DNA of 64,000 nt, taken from NCBI RefSeq assembly GCF_000374545.1, contig NZ_KB894601.1, positions 1 to 64,000 of the forward strand. Reading direction: 5' to 3'. Under the pieces are notes generated by a model. The model made no database searches. It had not been told where the DNA came from and saw only the letters and a list, made by a program, of their open reading frames with translations. This DNA is from Anaeromusa acidaminophila DSM 3853. Lineage in GTDB: Bacteria > Bacillota > Negativicutes > Anaeromusales > Anaeromusaceae. The translations under genes and the position numbers were made by a program. This document shows positions 1 to 7,543 of this stretch, one piece after another. Position 1 is the stretch's first letter; each line of letters opens with the position of its first letter.

Positions 1-264
1 TGGATTTCTAGAATGAAAAACGCGGGTCTTCAACGCTCCATGTCAAAGAAGGGGTGCTCTCCAGACAACTCTGCTTGTGAAGGTCTGTTTGGACGTTTGA
101 AAAATGAAATGTTCTATAATCGTAACTGGTCCGGTGTAAGCATTCATCAGTTTATCGAAATCCTTAACAACTACTTAATCTGGTACAATGAAACAAGGAT
201 TAAAACGTCACTGGGAAATAGAAGTCCATTGGAGTACCGACGAAGTCTTGGATTGGTTGCTTAG
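1..264 (+). CDS. IS3-family transposase OrfB, C-terminal part (cut by window edge)
   Basis: The frame is open from base 1 to the stop at 262-264, so only the last 87 or so residues of a DDE integrase are visible. The tail matches the end of IS3/IS150-group OrfB proteins: a CEGLFGRLKNE block, which carries the catalytic Glu of the DDE triad, then NNYLIWYNETRIK and a SPLEYR close. The protein would cut and join the element's ends. The element's right end must lie just past the stop, near 290, because the XRE regulator reading frame on the other strand becomes host-like from there. Which IS3 subgroup this is cannot be settled without the left part. Confidence 0.85.
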   Translation, partial: WISRMKNAGLQRSMSKKGCSPDNSACEGLFGRLKNEMFYNRNWSGVSIHQFIEILNNYLIWYNETRIKTSLGNRSPLEYRRSLGLVA

Positions 265-289
265 GGTGTCCAAGATATCGTCCGCACCC

Positions 290-606
290 CCAGGCTTGCC
301 CGATTCAAAAGGAAAAAGAGAGAATAGAGACAGGCCGTCATTAGCATCCTTTACAAGGGGGCAAGAGGCTTGGCGCACGATTTCAACTTGCTGCTTATCT
401 TCCCACAGTAAATCGTTAAAAGAAACACGCAGGCCTGTGGCAATTTTCCAAAGCGTATTGACGGTGGGATTGGATTCGCCCCGCTCGATTTGGCTGAGCA
501 TAGCTTTGCTCACGCCGGAAAGCTCAGAGAGTTTATCAAGGCTGAGGCGTTTTTGAAGACGCAATTTGGCTAAGTTTTTACTGATGGTTTGTGTTAGATT
601 ATGCAA
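290..606 (-). pseudogene. XRE-family regulator truncated by the IS3 element (cupin half lost)
   Basis: The start codon is at 606 with an AAGGAG just upstream. Residues 8-65 form a clear helix-turn-helix with the SxVSKAMLSQIERGESNPTV pattern of HTH_3/XRE regulators that carry a C-terminal cupin. The family normally runs to about 180 residues. Here, after FSLFPFESG (about residue 103), the sequence stops resembling a cupin and enters the inverted end of the IS, reaching an unrelated stop at 208. The DNA-binding half may still be made but the effector-binding half is gone. The target is unknown. Confidence 0.75.
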
Positions 607-904
607 GAAAAAGTCTCCTTAATAATAGTTATATTGACAATTTATATATTATAACATATGACTTTTCGCAATGCAGCAGTGGAAAAACAAGAAAATGGGT
701 CATACGATAGAGAGAAAGATGCTTGAACGTAAAAAAACGTTAAAAGTCGCAGCTAGGTAGAGCTAGAAGCAGCCTAGCAATTGATTCAGAATAAAAAAGA
801 AATCAAATTGCTAAGATTTCCTAGGGGCATTATGAAAAGCAGGGAAATCGGTTCCTGTCAACGAAAAGGGCAACAACATTAGAGAAAGCTAAGGCGGAAC
901 AAGT
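607..904. other. Intergenic region, no gene
   Basis: Strongly A+T rich next to the XRE gene (615-660), where its leftward promoter must lie. An imperfect inverted repeat (AGCAATT-GATT near 776 with AATC-AAATTGCT near 801) could form a hairpin, but it has no T-tract. No start codon with a credible ribosome-binding site opens a frame here. A weak ribosome-binding site (AAGGCGGAAC) precedes the next gene. Confidence 0.5.
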
Positions 905-2155
905 ATGAAAAAAATGTATCTATGCTGTCTCGGAAGCGTCCTTTGGTTACTTGGCTGGAGTTGTGTAGCTGCAGCGGCGCCAGTCCCGGAGCAAATTGTC
1001 TTGACCTGGAGCGAAGAGCCGACTACGACGCAAACGATTTCCTGGAAGATGGAAACGGGAACTGGCTTGGTTCAGTACGGTGAAGCTGCAGCAAGACCAG
1101 CAGCAACTGGAACGTTTCGTGCGATAGCGGCGCAAGCAGTCGTGTTGCCAACGAATTTAGGGGAAGTGAAACAGTTTTCCGCTACCTTGCGGCAGCTTCG
1201 CCCAGGCGTTCGCTATGCATACCGCGTAGGTGACGGCGTTAATTGGAGTGCTTGGCGTACGTTTAGGACGGCTGCGTATCAGCCTGCAAAGCTGAAGTTT
1301 TTGGTGTTTGGAGACTCTCAGAGCTTAAATTATCAAGTTTGGGGAAATACGCTGCAAAAAGCCTTTCAGGCCAATCCGGATGCGTCCTTTATGGTGAACA
1401 TGGGGGACTTGGTGGATGTAGGGGAGGATTATGGACAGTGGAAAAGCTGGCTAAATGCCGGGCAGGGAGTGGTTGATACTATTCCGGTAGTGCCGGTGGT
1501 AGGCAATCATGAAACCTACACGCCCAATCGTACCTTCTCTATGCCTCAATTATTTGCGTCGCAGCTGCCTGTGCCGCACAACGGACCAGCAGAATTGCGC
1601 GGTCAGGTATACTCTTTGGAATATGGGGATGTTCATTTGGCGGTGCTGGACAGCCAAATAGGGGAAGAACGGGCTTTTGTGCCGTATAGTCTTTTTTTGC
1701 AGCAGGAGTGGTTGAAAAAAGATTTGGCACATAGCCGCAAGCCTTGGAACCTCGTGTTGACGCATCGGCCACTTTACGGCAATCGCAAGGCGAAAGATTC
1801 GGAAGTTCTTCGCAACGCCTTTGTGCCGATATTGCAGGAAGCCAAAGTCGATATCGTCCTTACGGCGCATGAGCATGTCTATGCGCGATCCGTTCCTTTG
1901 GACGGTAAAGGGAATGAGTTTCCTGGTACAATCCATGTAGCTACCGGACGCAGCGGCACCAAAACCTATCCGGATCCGGCGCGGCAGGTTTGGAATGAAA
2001 GCTTTTATAATCCTGTGGACGAGCCGAATTATCTCACCGTAGAGGTCGGGCGTAATGTGTTGCTGGTGAAAGCCTTTAAAGTCAGCGGCGCACTGCTGGA
2101 CATGTGGAGTCTTCATAAGCTGCGCCCTGCAGCGGGTTCCTATAGTGTTTTTTAG
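905..2155 (+). CDS. Secreted purple-acid-phosphatase-like metallophosphoesterase
   Basis: 416 residues. A signal peptide (KK, hydrophobic core, AAAA cleavage zone near residue 24) sends it across the cytoplasmic membrane. Residues about 28-125 resemble the fibronectin-III-like N-terminal domain of purple acid phosphatases (VLTWSEEPTTTQTISWK). The catalytic metallophosphoesterase domain follows with its metal ligands in order: VFGDSQ, NMGDLVD, VVGNHE, LTHRP and TAHEHVYAR. It should hydrolyse phosphomonoesters or related esters outside the membrane; the substrate cannot be read from sequence. It stands alone and ends in a strong terminator. Confidence 0.85.
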   Translation: MKKMYLCCLGSVLWLLGWSCVAAAAPVPEQIVLTWSEEPTTTQTISWKMETGTGLVQYGEAAARPAATGTFRAIAAQAVVLPTNLGEVKQFSATLRQLRPGVRYAYRVGDGVNWSAWRTFRTAAYQPAKLKFLVFGDSQSLNYQVWGNTLQKAFQANPDASFMVNMGDLVDVGEDYGQWKSWLNAGQGVVDTIPVVPVVGNHETYTPNRTFSMPQLFASQLPVPHNGPAELRGQVYSLEYGDVHLAVLDSQIGEERAFVPYSLFLQQEWLKKDLAHSRKPWNLVLTHRPLYGNRKAKDSEVLRNAFVPILQEAKVDIVLTAHEHVYARSVPLDGKGNEFPGTIHVATGRSGTKTYPDPARQVWNESFYNPVDEPNYLTVEVGRNVLLVKAFKVSGALLDMWSLHKLRPAAGSYSVF

Positions 2156-2217
2156 GAGCCGCCAATTTATTCGCAGTTTGCGCCAGCGCGGCCTTTTTCT
2201 CGTCGTACTTTGTCAAA

Positions 2218-2255
2218 ACCTCTCGGCATAGCTCTACTATGCCGAGAGGTTTTTC
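2218..2255 (+). terminator. Rho-independent terminator
   Basis: Perfect 14-bp stem (2218-2231 with 2237-2250), 5-nt loop, then TTTTCTTTG. It ends the phosphoesterase transcript and also separates it from the converging MATE gene. Confidence 0.9.
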
Positions 2256-2300
2256 TTTGTAATCCGCATGTGAACTTTCTCGTGACTCCTGTTCTCCTGT

Positions 2301-3659
2301 TCAATTTCCCGTAACTTCATTCCCCGCGTTTTTCAAGCGCCGAAGTTCCCTTAGCAGGAAGAAGCCCGTTAGGCAGGCGGAGCCAAGGTCGGCTACAGGA
2401 CCGGCTGTCCAGATGCCGTTGAGGCCCAGCCACTGCGGCAACAGATAGACCAGCGGAATGAGCAGGATGAATTGGCGCAGCAGATTGAAAACAATAGAAT
2501 AGCCTGCTTTGCCTATTGCCTGAAAATAGTTGGCGCCGATAATTTGAAAGCCGATGACAGGCAGCATGGCCAGGAAAATGCAGAGTCCTTCCGAGCCGAT
2601 ACGGATGAGTTCGGGGTTATCGTTGAATAAGCGGACAAGCGCTTCGTGACCAGTGAGGACTATGACTAGGCCTGCGATACAAAGCAATGTGGCGCTGCCG
2701 GCGGCCAACTTGATGGCTTGGAGAACGCGGCTATAATTTTGGGCGCCGTAATTATAGCCCACAATGGGCTGGACGCCTTGACTGATGCCGAGTACTGGCA
2801 TTAACAGCAGCATCAATACGCGGTTCACGATGCCAAAAGCGGCAATAGCCAAGTTGCCGCCATAAGATAGCAAGGTAAAGTTAAAGATGACAATGACTAA
2901 GCTGCTGCCAAGCTGCATTAAAAACGGAGCCATGCCGATGCGGGAAATGTCGAGAACTAGCTTTTTTTGCAGCGGCAGACAGGCGAGGCGCAAACGCAGC
3001 GTGCTGCGTCCATAGAGAAAATACATTAATACCCAGACTGTAGCGACAAACTGGGAAAGAACCGTAGCCCAGGCGGAGCCGGCGATTCCCCATTGGAAAA
3101 CAAAAATAAATAAAGGATTGAGCGCCGTATTAAGCAAGGCGGCGATGAGCATGGTATAGAGCGCTGTTTTGGCATCTCCTTGGGCGCGGATCAGGCCGTT
3201 AAGGCCGAAGCTGATGTGCATAAAAATGCTGCCGCATAAAATGATACGGGTAAAATCCATGGCGTAGGGCAGAACTTCAGGACTGGCGCCGAGCCATTGC
3301 AGCAGCTCTTCTAAAAAGAGCAGCGCCAAGCCGGTGGTGGGCAGCATAATTAGACAGAGCAGCGTCAAAGCATTGCCAAGGATGCACTCTGCGCCTTGCT
3401 TGTCACCGGCGCCTAAGCGCAGCGAAGCGATGGAAGCGGCGCCTAAGCCGACAAACATGCCCAGTCCCATGAGGATGGTCATGAGTGGAAAGGCGATAGT
3501 AACGGCGGCCAGAGCCAATTCGCCAACGCCTTGGCCGACAAAAATGCTGTCAACAATATTATAGAGGGCGTTTACCAGCATGCCGATAATAGCCGGCAGC
3601 GAGCAGCGCCAGAGCAAGGGGCCGATGGGCTCTTTGCCCAAGGCTTCCGTATGATTCAT
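2301..3659 (-). CDS. MATE-family multidrug efflux transporter
   Basis: 452 residues, about 12 hydrophobic segments, with the two homologous halves typical of MATE exporters. The N-terminal motif PAIIGMLVNALYNIVDSIFVG is a DinF/MepA-type signature. Such proteins export cationic drugs in exchange for Na+ or H+. The start at 3659 has AGGAGG 8 nt upstream. It is transcribed away from the FAH-family gene with a terminator-like hairpin between them. A second, different MATE gene lies at 41020-42345. The substrate is unknown. Confidence 0.9.
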   Translation of the reverse strand: MNHTEALGKEPIGPLLWRCSLPAIIGMLVNALYNIVDSIFVGQGVGELALAAVTIAFPLMTILMGLGMFVGLGAASIASLRLGAGDKQGAECILGNALTLLCLIMLPTTGLALLFLEELLQWLGASPEVLPYAMDFTRIILCGSIFMHISFGLNGLIRAQGDAKTALYTMLIAALLNTALNPLFIFVFQWGIAGSAWATVLSQFVATVWVLMYFLYGRSTLRLRLACLPLQKKLVLDISRIGMAPFLMQLGSSLVIVIFNFTLLSYGGNLAIAAFGIVNRVLMLLLMPVLGISQGVQPIVGYNYGAQNYSRVLQAIKLAAGSATLLCIAGLVIVLTGHEALVRLFNDNPELIRIGSEGLCIFLAMLPVIGFQIIGANYFQAIGKAGYSIVFNLLRQFILLIPLVYLLPQWLGLNGIWTAGPVADLGSACLTGFFLLRELRRLKNAGNEVTGN

Positions 3660-3750
3660 AGGTTCGTCCTCCTTTGGTGTCTCTGGTATTATAGCTCGTT
3701 TTATTTTTTGTTTAAAGGAAAATCAATAAAAGTTCATCCAACTGACACAA

Positions 3751-3789
3751 AAATGCCGAAACAATCCGCTAGGGACTGCTTCGGCATTT
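3751..3789 (-). terminator. Terminator-like hairpin downstream of the FAH-family gene
   Basis: A 17-bp stem with two mismatched or wobble positions (3751-3767 with 3773-3789) and a GCTAG loop, followed on the minus strand by TTTTGTG. It separates the FAH-family gene from the MATE gene that reads in the same direction. Confidence 0.65.
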
Positions 3790-3815
3790 CTGTTTTATAG
3801 CTTCATTATGGTTGT

Positions 3816-4682
3816 TTAGTCGGTTAATTTATTTACCAGTCGTCCGATGCCTTCGATTTCGATGACGACTTCATCGCCAGCTTTCAGCCAGACTTGCTTT
3901 TCTTCCGGGTATCCTAAGATGACGCCGCTGGGCGTGCCGGTAAAGATGAGGTCGCCGGGTTGTAGCGTCAGATGCTGCGAGAGGTAGCTGATGACGGTGG
4001 CGCAGTCGAAAATCATGTCGCTGGTGTTGGAATGCTGGCGGATTTCGCCGTTAACGCGGCTGGAAATTTCGAGCTTCGCGGGGTTAAGCGAAGCGGCTGT
4101 AACCACGCAGGGGCCAGTAGGTGCGAAGTGATCACAGGTTTTTCCCAACAGCCACTGAGGGGTGCGCATTTGCAGATCCCGGGCGGAAAGGTCGTTGCCG
4201 GCGGTGTAGCCGAAGACATAATCAAGAGCTTTTTCTTTGCTGACATTATTGGCGGTTTTGCCAATAATGACGACTAGTTCTGCTTCATAGTCCACTTTAG
4301 AGGTGCAGGGCGGTATAGGAATGCTTTCTTGGTGCGCCGCCAAGGTATTGTTGAATTTGCTGAAGATCACCGGCACAGTTGGCAAATCGGCTTTGCATTC
4401 GGCGCTGTGTGCGGCGTAGTTGAGACCGACGCAGAGGATTTTTTCCGGCGATGCGATGCAGGGTGCATACGTAATGGCATCAAGAGAAAGAGCTTCCGGT
4501 TTGGTTGCCAAAAGTGCTTGCAATTGAGCAAGAGCCTCTTGGCCTCCGGCGATGACTTCCTCCATAGTCCGCGGCGCAGCCAGAGAAGCAGCCGCAGCGG
4601 CTGTGGCTACAGGGATGATGCCGTTTTCCTGTTGGATGCCTAGCGTGGGTTGGCCGTTTTGATAGAAGCTAACAAGTTTCAT
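3816..4682 (-). CDS. Fumarylacetoacetate-hydrolase-family protein
   Basis: 288 residues. Residues 1-75 form the variable N-terminal domain. The FAH domain follows with VGLNYAAHSAE, the metal-ligand segment DYEAELVVIIGK, YTAGNDLSARDLQ, and the closing LIFTGTPSGV and GDEVVIEIEGIG. Family members hydrolyse or decarboxylate beta-keto acids, or isomerise catabolic intermediates (ureidoglycolate, oxopentenoate, acylpyruvate), so the exact substrate is open. The start has AAGGAGG upstream. It lies directly downstream of the trmB gene that the prophage split, which suggests TrmB control. A cyclase-family hydrolase is divergent on the far side of trmB. Confidence 0.88.
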   Translation of the reverse strand: MKLVSFYQNGQPTLGIQQENGIIPVATAAAAASLAAPRTMEEVIAGGQEALAQLQALLATKPEALSLDAITYAPCIASPEKILCVGLNYAAHSAECKADLPTVPVIFSKFNNTLAAHQESIPIPPCTSKVDYEAELVVIIGKTANNVSKEKALDYVFGYTAGNDLSARDLQMRTPQWLLGKTCDHFAPTGPCVVTAASLNPAKLEISSRVNGEIRQHSNTSDMIFDCATVISYLSQHLTLQPGDLIFTGTPSGVILGYPEEKQVWLKAGDEVVIEIEGIGRLVNKLTD

Positions 4683-4735
4683 TATTATTCCTCCTTAAAA
4701 TCGAATAAGGGGATGCAATGTTGCAAAATTTTCTC

Positions 4736-5395
4736 TTAGCGATTTTCGGGCATGTGCGCCGAAGAAAACTTCATTTCCGAGGCAACGTCACGGACAAAGC
4801 GGCTGAGAGGAAATGAAGCGTCCGTTTTTTCTCTCAGTCGAGAGAATAAGACGTCGTGAAACACATAGTCTTCCATTAAAAAAATATGAGTGGCGTCATT
4901 CGTGAAAAACGCGCTGCCTTCGTTAGTAGTAGTATGACCGTAAAGCAGATCGCGGCTGTCGACGGAAAGAATAAACCATTCTGCAGGCGTTTCCTGCTTG
5001 TGGAATTTCAAAGCGCGGTGTGAGGCGAGAGGCGGGAGCGGCTGTTCTACCTGAAAGGTGATGCCGCCGAGTGTGCAGCCTCGTGCGACGCAGGCTTGCA
5101 GTTCCGGCAGCAGCTCTTGGTATAAGTCGTCCCAAAGAGAGACGATAATTTTATCGGCAGCTTCTTGTAGCAGTTGTCGGCAAAAAGCAAGAATAGGCTC
5201 GCGCCCACGCACCGTGGAAACATAACGTTCTTCCTGAGGCTGTTCTTCCAGACGACATAGTTTATCTGCCAACTGTCCGTAAGAATGAGTCCATTGGCTG
5301 CGGAGCTGCTCTAAAAATACGGTAGCTGGTAACGGTGCATAGGCTTTGGTGCCATCGCTGTCGGCTTCCAGCATCACGACGCCTCGCTCGGTATA
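4736..5395 (-). pseudogene. TrmB-family regulator, C-terminal part, split by the prophage
   Basis: Host-coded residues read from 5392 down to the stop at 4736-4738 (about 218 residues, from TERGVVMLEADSDG). They match the linker and effector half of TrmB regulators: LEQL coiled linker, then RGREPILAFCRQLLQEA, KIIVSLWDDLY and LPELQACVARGCTLGG. The DNA-binding half is 33.6 kb away at 39041-39208. The open frame continues upstream into phage DNA and could start there, but that leader is not native. Joining the halves at TATA restores one 274-residue frame. The regulator is therefore probably inactive in this lysogen. Confidence 0.85.
5392..5395. repeat. Left copy of the target duplication (TATA)
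   Basis: TATA here and at 39040-39043 flank the prophage. Removing the prophage plus one copy joins the two trmB pieces in frame. Mu-family transposition usually duplicates 5 bp. Only 4 bp match exactly, so either the duplication is 4 bp or one base has changed. Confidence 0.75.
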
Positions 5396-5435
5396 ATGAG
5401 ACATGAAGTTTGAGAAAAGTGTGGACAACTTTATT
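5396..5435 (+). repeat. Left terminal inverted repeat / putative transposase site L1
   Basis: 5396-5416 matches the reverse complement of 39019-39039 at 17 of 21 positions (core GACAYGAAGTTTGAGAA). Weaker similarity runs on through TGGACA and TTTATTTT. The first bases after A are TG, as at Mu ends. The TGAAGT..GA.AAAA core resembles the Mu L1 sequence. It should be the strand-transfer end recognised by the transposase encoded at 9171-11099. Confidence 0.8.
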
Positions 5436-5552
5436 TTACTGTGGATAACCCTGGACAAGGCTTGTCTACTGGGGTTGTGGGCTCCGGCGGCGTCGCGGGC
5501 TCGCGGTGGCGTGGGACATCTATTTTGAGAAATCACGGTGGGCTGTGGACAA
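5420..5552 (+). repeat. Cluster of DnaA-box-like nonamers in the left end
   Basis: TGTGGATAA (5440-5448) is a perfect DnaA-box complement. TGTGGACAA at 5420-5428 and 5544-5552 differ by one base, and CCTGGACAA at 5450-5458 by three. The first three start at 10-bp multiples, so they lie on one face of the helix. They may be DnaA sites, or part of the transposase recognition pattern, since TGGGACA recurs at the right end. Confidence 0.45.
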
Positions 5553-5677
5553 ACTCGTCGTTTTTACCCTTTTTGAAAATTGGATTTTTAAAAGTCTTCA
5601 ACGTCCCTTTAATACTGGTTTCAACGCCTTTAAGAGGTATGTAAAAACAAAAGAAAGTGTCCTTTGGTAGTGTACAG

Positions 5678-5781
5678 GTGCGGTCATTTTTTTAGTAAGT
5701 GCGGTCAGTGAAGAAAAAAGCCGATAAACCCAATAAAATCAAGGGTTTACGGCTTTGCAATGCTTAATAAAGGTGCGGTCA
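5678..5781 (+). repeat. Three direct repeats GTGCGGTCA
   Basis: Exact copies at 5678-5686, 5699-5707 and 5773-5781, all in the same orientation. Two sit upstream of and one just after the terminator hairpin of the repressor transcript. They are candidate internal transposase sites (L2/L3) or repressor sites. No copy was found at the right end. Confidence 0.55.
5718..5755 (-). terminator. Terminator of the leftward repressor transcript
   Basis: AAGCCG(A)TAAACCC at 5718-5731 pairs with GGGTTTACGGCTT at 5743-5755, with one bulged base. It is followed on the minus strand by TTTTTTCTTC. It lies directly downstream of the two minus-strand lysogeny genes. Confidence 0.75.
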
Positions 5782-5797
5782 ATAAATGAACTGGGTT

Positions 5798-6166
5798 TTA
5801 TTTGTCGAAGTCTAGTTTAACAAGAAACCATTTGTCTTCTATGCGCTCCATTACTACGATGTATTTTGTGCGGATCATCGCGCCAAAATCGTTTTGCGAG
5901 TCAACAAAAGAGGTGACTTGATACTGACTGTCGTTTATTTTTTGGATACTGGATTCAGCTACACTCGCAAATTTGGCCGTAGAAGGTGCCTTTAAATTCT
6001 GCTGTACATACATCTGTGAGGAAACAAATGCGTCAATTTTAATATCAGGAGCCGTTTTTTCATGATTTATTCCCCAGGAAAGAAAGGCGGATAATACAAT
6101 TATAATTAAAAGCACACAACCGCATCCAGTTGATTTTTTTCTTTTTTCATCTTTTGGTTCACTCAT
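5798..6166 (-). CDS. Membrane-anchored lysogeny-module protein, unknown function
   Basis: 122 residues: a charged lysine-rich N-terminus, a CGC pair, one hydrophobic segment (about residues 15-33), then a soluble domain that should face outward. That domain has alternating strand-like blocks ending in WFLVKLDFDK. No family was recognised. It follows the repressor gene in the same leftward direction, with AGGAGG upstream, so it should be expressed in the lysogen. A small membrane protein in that position is often a superinfection-exclusion or host-fitness protein, but nothing in the sequence proves that. Confidence 0.65.
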   Translation of the reverse strand: MSEPKDEKRKKSTGCGCVLLIIIVLSAFLSWGINHEKTAPDIKIDAFVSSQMYVQQNLKAPSTAKFASVAESSIQKINDSQYQVTSFVDSQNDFGAMIRTKYIVVMERIEDKWFLVKLDFDK

Positions 6167-6188
6167 TTTTAAAATTCCTCCTCATCTT

Positions 6189-6641
6189 TTAACTAACGTC
6201 AACATGCAATTTGTCGGAATCTTCTTGTTTTTTTAATCTCTCTTCCTCTTCTTCTATAAAAGGCTTAAAGCAGTATTCGAACTGCTTTTTGGCCCAAATC
6301 CTTGTTTCTTGGTCACTTTGCATCATCTTGCGTAATAAAATAATCATACGTTCCAACTCGGGGTCTTCGATGACTTCGAGTTTTTTTATTTCCTTTCCCG
6401 TCAACAACCAGTCTATAGAACACTCAAATTTTAGAGCTATATTTTTCAAGGCGATTGCGCCGGGTAGCGATGAGCCAGACTCCCACATGCCAACATTACC
6501 AGCAGAAACACCTATGGCATTGCCAAATTTAGCTTGGGAGAGGCCTGCCTTTGAACGTATTTCCTTTAGTCGATTAACAATATCTTTTTTTTCTTGATCA
6601 GCATCATTATCTATGTTTATTATACTCAAAGCCTCACCCAC
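6189..6641 (-). CDS. XRE-family phage repressor (cI/c-like)
   Basis: 150 residues from a GTG start at 6641, with GGAAGG upstream. Residues about 22-80 are a helix-turn-helix of the LKEIRSKAGLSQAKFGNAIGVS type, followed by CSIDWLLTG, common in phage repressors. The C-terminal part is acidic and coiled-coil-like, without the LexA-type Ser/Lys peptidase, so induction would not use self-cleavage. It is transcribed away from the early operon across 6642-6843. That stretch holds a palindromic operator inside the early promoter, fitting lysis/lysogeny control. Confidence 0.82.
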   Translation of the reverse strand: MGEALSIINIDNDADQEKKDIVNRLKEIRSKAGLSQAKFGNAIGVSAGNVGMWESGSSLPGAIALKNIALKFECSIDWLLTGKEIKKLEVIEDPELERMIILLRKMMQSDQETRIWAKKQFEYCFKPFIEEEEERLKKQEDSDKLHVDVS

Positions 6642-6654
6642 CTTCCATAAAAAA

Positions 6655-6693
6655 TAGAGTAATAAATTGACAACACTCTATTTTTAGAGTAAT
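6655..6693. promoter_or_regulatory. Putative repressor operator
   Basis: ACTCTA-TTTT-TAGAGT (6675-6690) is a perfect inverted repeat between the -35 and -10 boxes. A further TAGAGTAAT half site lies at 6655-6663, repeated exactly at 6685-6693. It sits between the divergent repressor and early genes. Confidence 0.7.
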
Positions 6694-6695
6694 AT
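6667..6695 (+). promoter_or_regulatory. Early promoter of the lytic operon
   Basis: TTGACA (6667-6672), 17-bp spacer, TAATAT (6690-6695), a near-consensus sigma-A promoter reading toward the early genes. The spacer contains the repressor-type palindrome, so bound repressor would block polymerase directly. Confidence 0.82.
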
Positions 6696-6738
6696 TTCAG
6701 TATAAGTAAATGTGTATACCTAGAAACCCGAAAAACTT

Positions 6739-6759
6739 CCCCGTTCTGGTACAACGGGG
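6739..6759 (+). other. Hairpin in the early leader
   Basis: CCCCGTT (6739-6745) pairs with AACGGGG (6753-6759) around a 7-nt loop. It is about 40 nt past the promoter and has no T-tract, so it is not a simple terminator. It could stabilise the RNA or act in early control. Confidence 0.4.
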
Positions 6760-6843
6760 GAGAGAAAGGAGTCTAAAATATTCCATATTATGGGTATGCC
6801 CAAAAAACAGGTGTTTTAAAACATTTATAAGGAGGAAATTTAC

Positions 6844-7035
6844 ATGATATCAAAAGAGAGAGAAGATCTTGCTCGATTTATCAACGGGAAACCAAACAAG
6901 CGGCTCCAAAAAATTATTGATACTGCGCCGGAGTGGATACCAAAGTACGAAGCCAAGGTTCGCGCCTTTATGTGGGGCACTCTTTATCAGGAATCGCAGC
7001 CGGCCGGCCAACTTGTTCATGTGGAGCGCGAGTAA
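6844..7035 (+). CDS. Small early phage protein, unknown
   Basis: 63 residues with an excellent AAGGAGG ribosome-binding site (6831-6837). It is the first gene of the early transcript. It is basic and helical (ISKEREDLARFINGKPNKRLQKII), with a WIPKYE segment. No family recognised. Its last 68 bp overlap, tail to tail, a minus-strand gene. Position suggests a regulator or host-takeover peptide, but there is no direct evidence. Confidence 0.65.
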   Translation: MISKEREDLARFINGKPNKRLQKIIDTAPEWIPKYEAKVRAFMWGTLYQESQPAGQLVHVERE

Positions 7036-7429
7036 GAATTAAAAGACAGTAAGCCATTGCCGCAAATTCCGGCCAAACAAAACCAGCAAGTCCTGCCTGA
7101 TCAAGATCATCCATAGTTTGAACAACTGTATTACAACGGTGAACCAACAGCGCCTGCATGAGCGGCGTTTGCGAAGAAAGAAGTCTCTTTCTTGCCTCGG
7201 AATTAGGGCACCTCAGAGCCTTAAGAATCAGGTCGTCTACTTCTTTTGCATGCTGAATAGCAAGCCGAGTCTGTTCCTTTTCAGTGTGCTCCCTCGAAAA
7301 CTGATTAAAGTAATTTGTCCTACCCTCTAACAAATCGTGTATAATCACAGCATTCCAAAAATCATCGACCATCTTATTAAGGTATTCAGGTTTTTCAAAC
7401 CTATTACGCCCTTTGTTTTTCATACGCAA
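6968..7429 (-). CDS. Unknown protein encoded against the early operon
   Basis: 153 residues with a GGGAGG ribosome-binding site before the ATG at 7429. Helical and charged, with LNKMVDDFWNAVIIHDLLEG, REHTEKEQTRLAIQHAKEV and a more hydrophobic MAYCLLILTRA near the end. No family recognised. It lies antisense to the early transcript and overlaps the end of the 6844-7035 gene. It is a possible lysogenic-state gene, and its RNA would be antisense to the early leader region. It could be a late-acquired moron. Confidence 0.6.
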   Translation of the reverse strand: MRMKNKGRNRFEKPEYLNKMVDDFWNAVIIHDLLEGRTNYFNQFSREHTEKEQTRLAIQHAKEVDDLILKALRCPNSEARKRLLSSQTPLMQALLVHRCNTVVQTMDDLDQAGLAGFVWPEFAAMAYCLLILTRAPHEQVGRPAAIPDKECPT

Positions 7430-7543
7430 CCTCCCACGTAATTTAATTTATCTTTCTTATCTTTCCGCTAAGGCGTGACCGTGAAGGCCGGTCAGGGGGA
7501 GATGCGTCTCCCCTCCAGTTCAAGGAAAGGAGGTGAAACATAT

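Larger units (their letters stand above)
5396..5797. other. Non-coding left end of the prophage
   Basis: About 400 bp without a credible gene. It holds the terminal repeat, a second TTTTGAGAAA site (5523-5532), DnaA-box-like nonamers (5420-5428, 5440-5448, 5450-5458, 5544-5552), a stretch at 5586-5637 resembling 21351-21410, three GTGCGGTCA repeats and a leftward terminator. It is the expected place for transposase-binding sites L1-L3. Confidence 0.6.

Noticed and set aside
5678-5781. CRISPR-like repeat array
   Set aside because: Only three 9-bp copies at uneven spacing, with a terminator between them and no cas gene.
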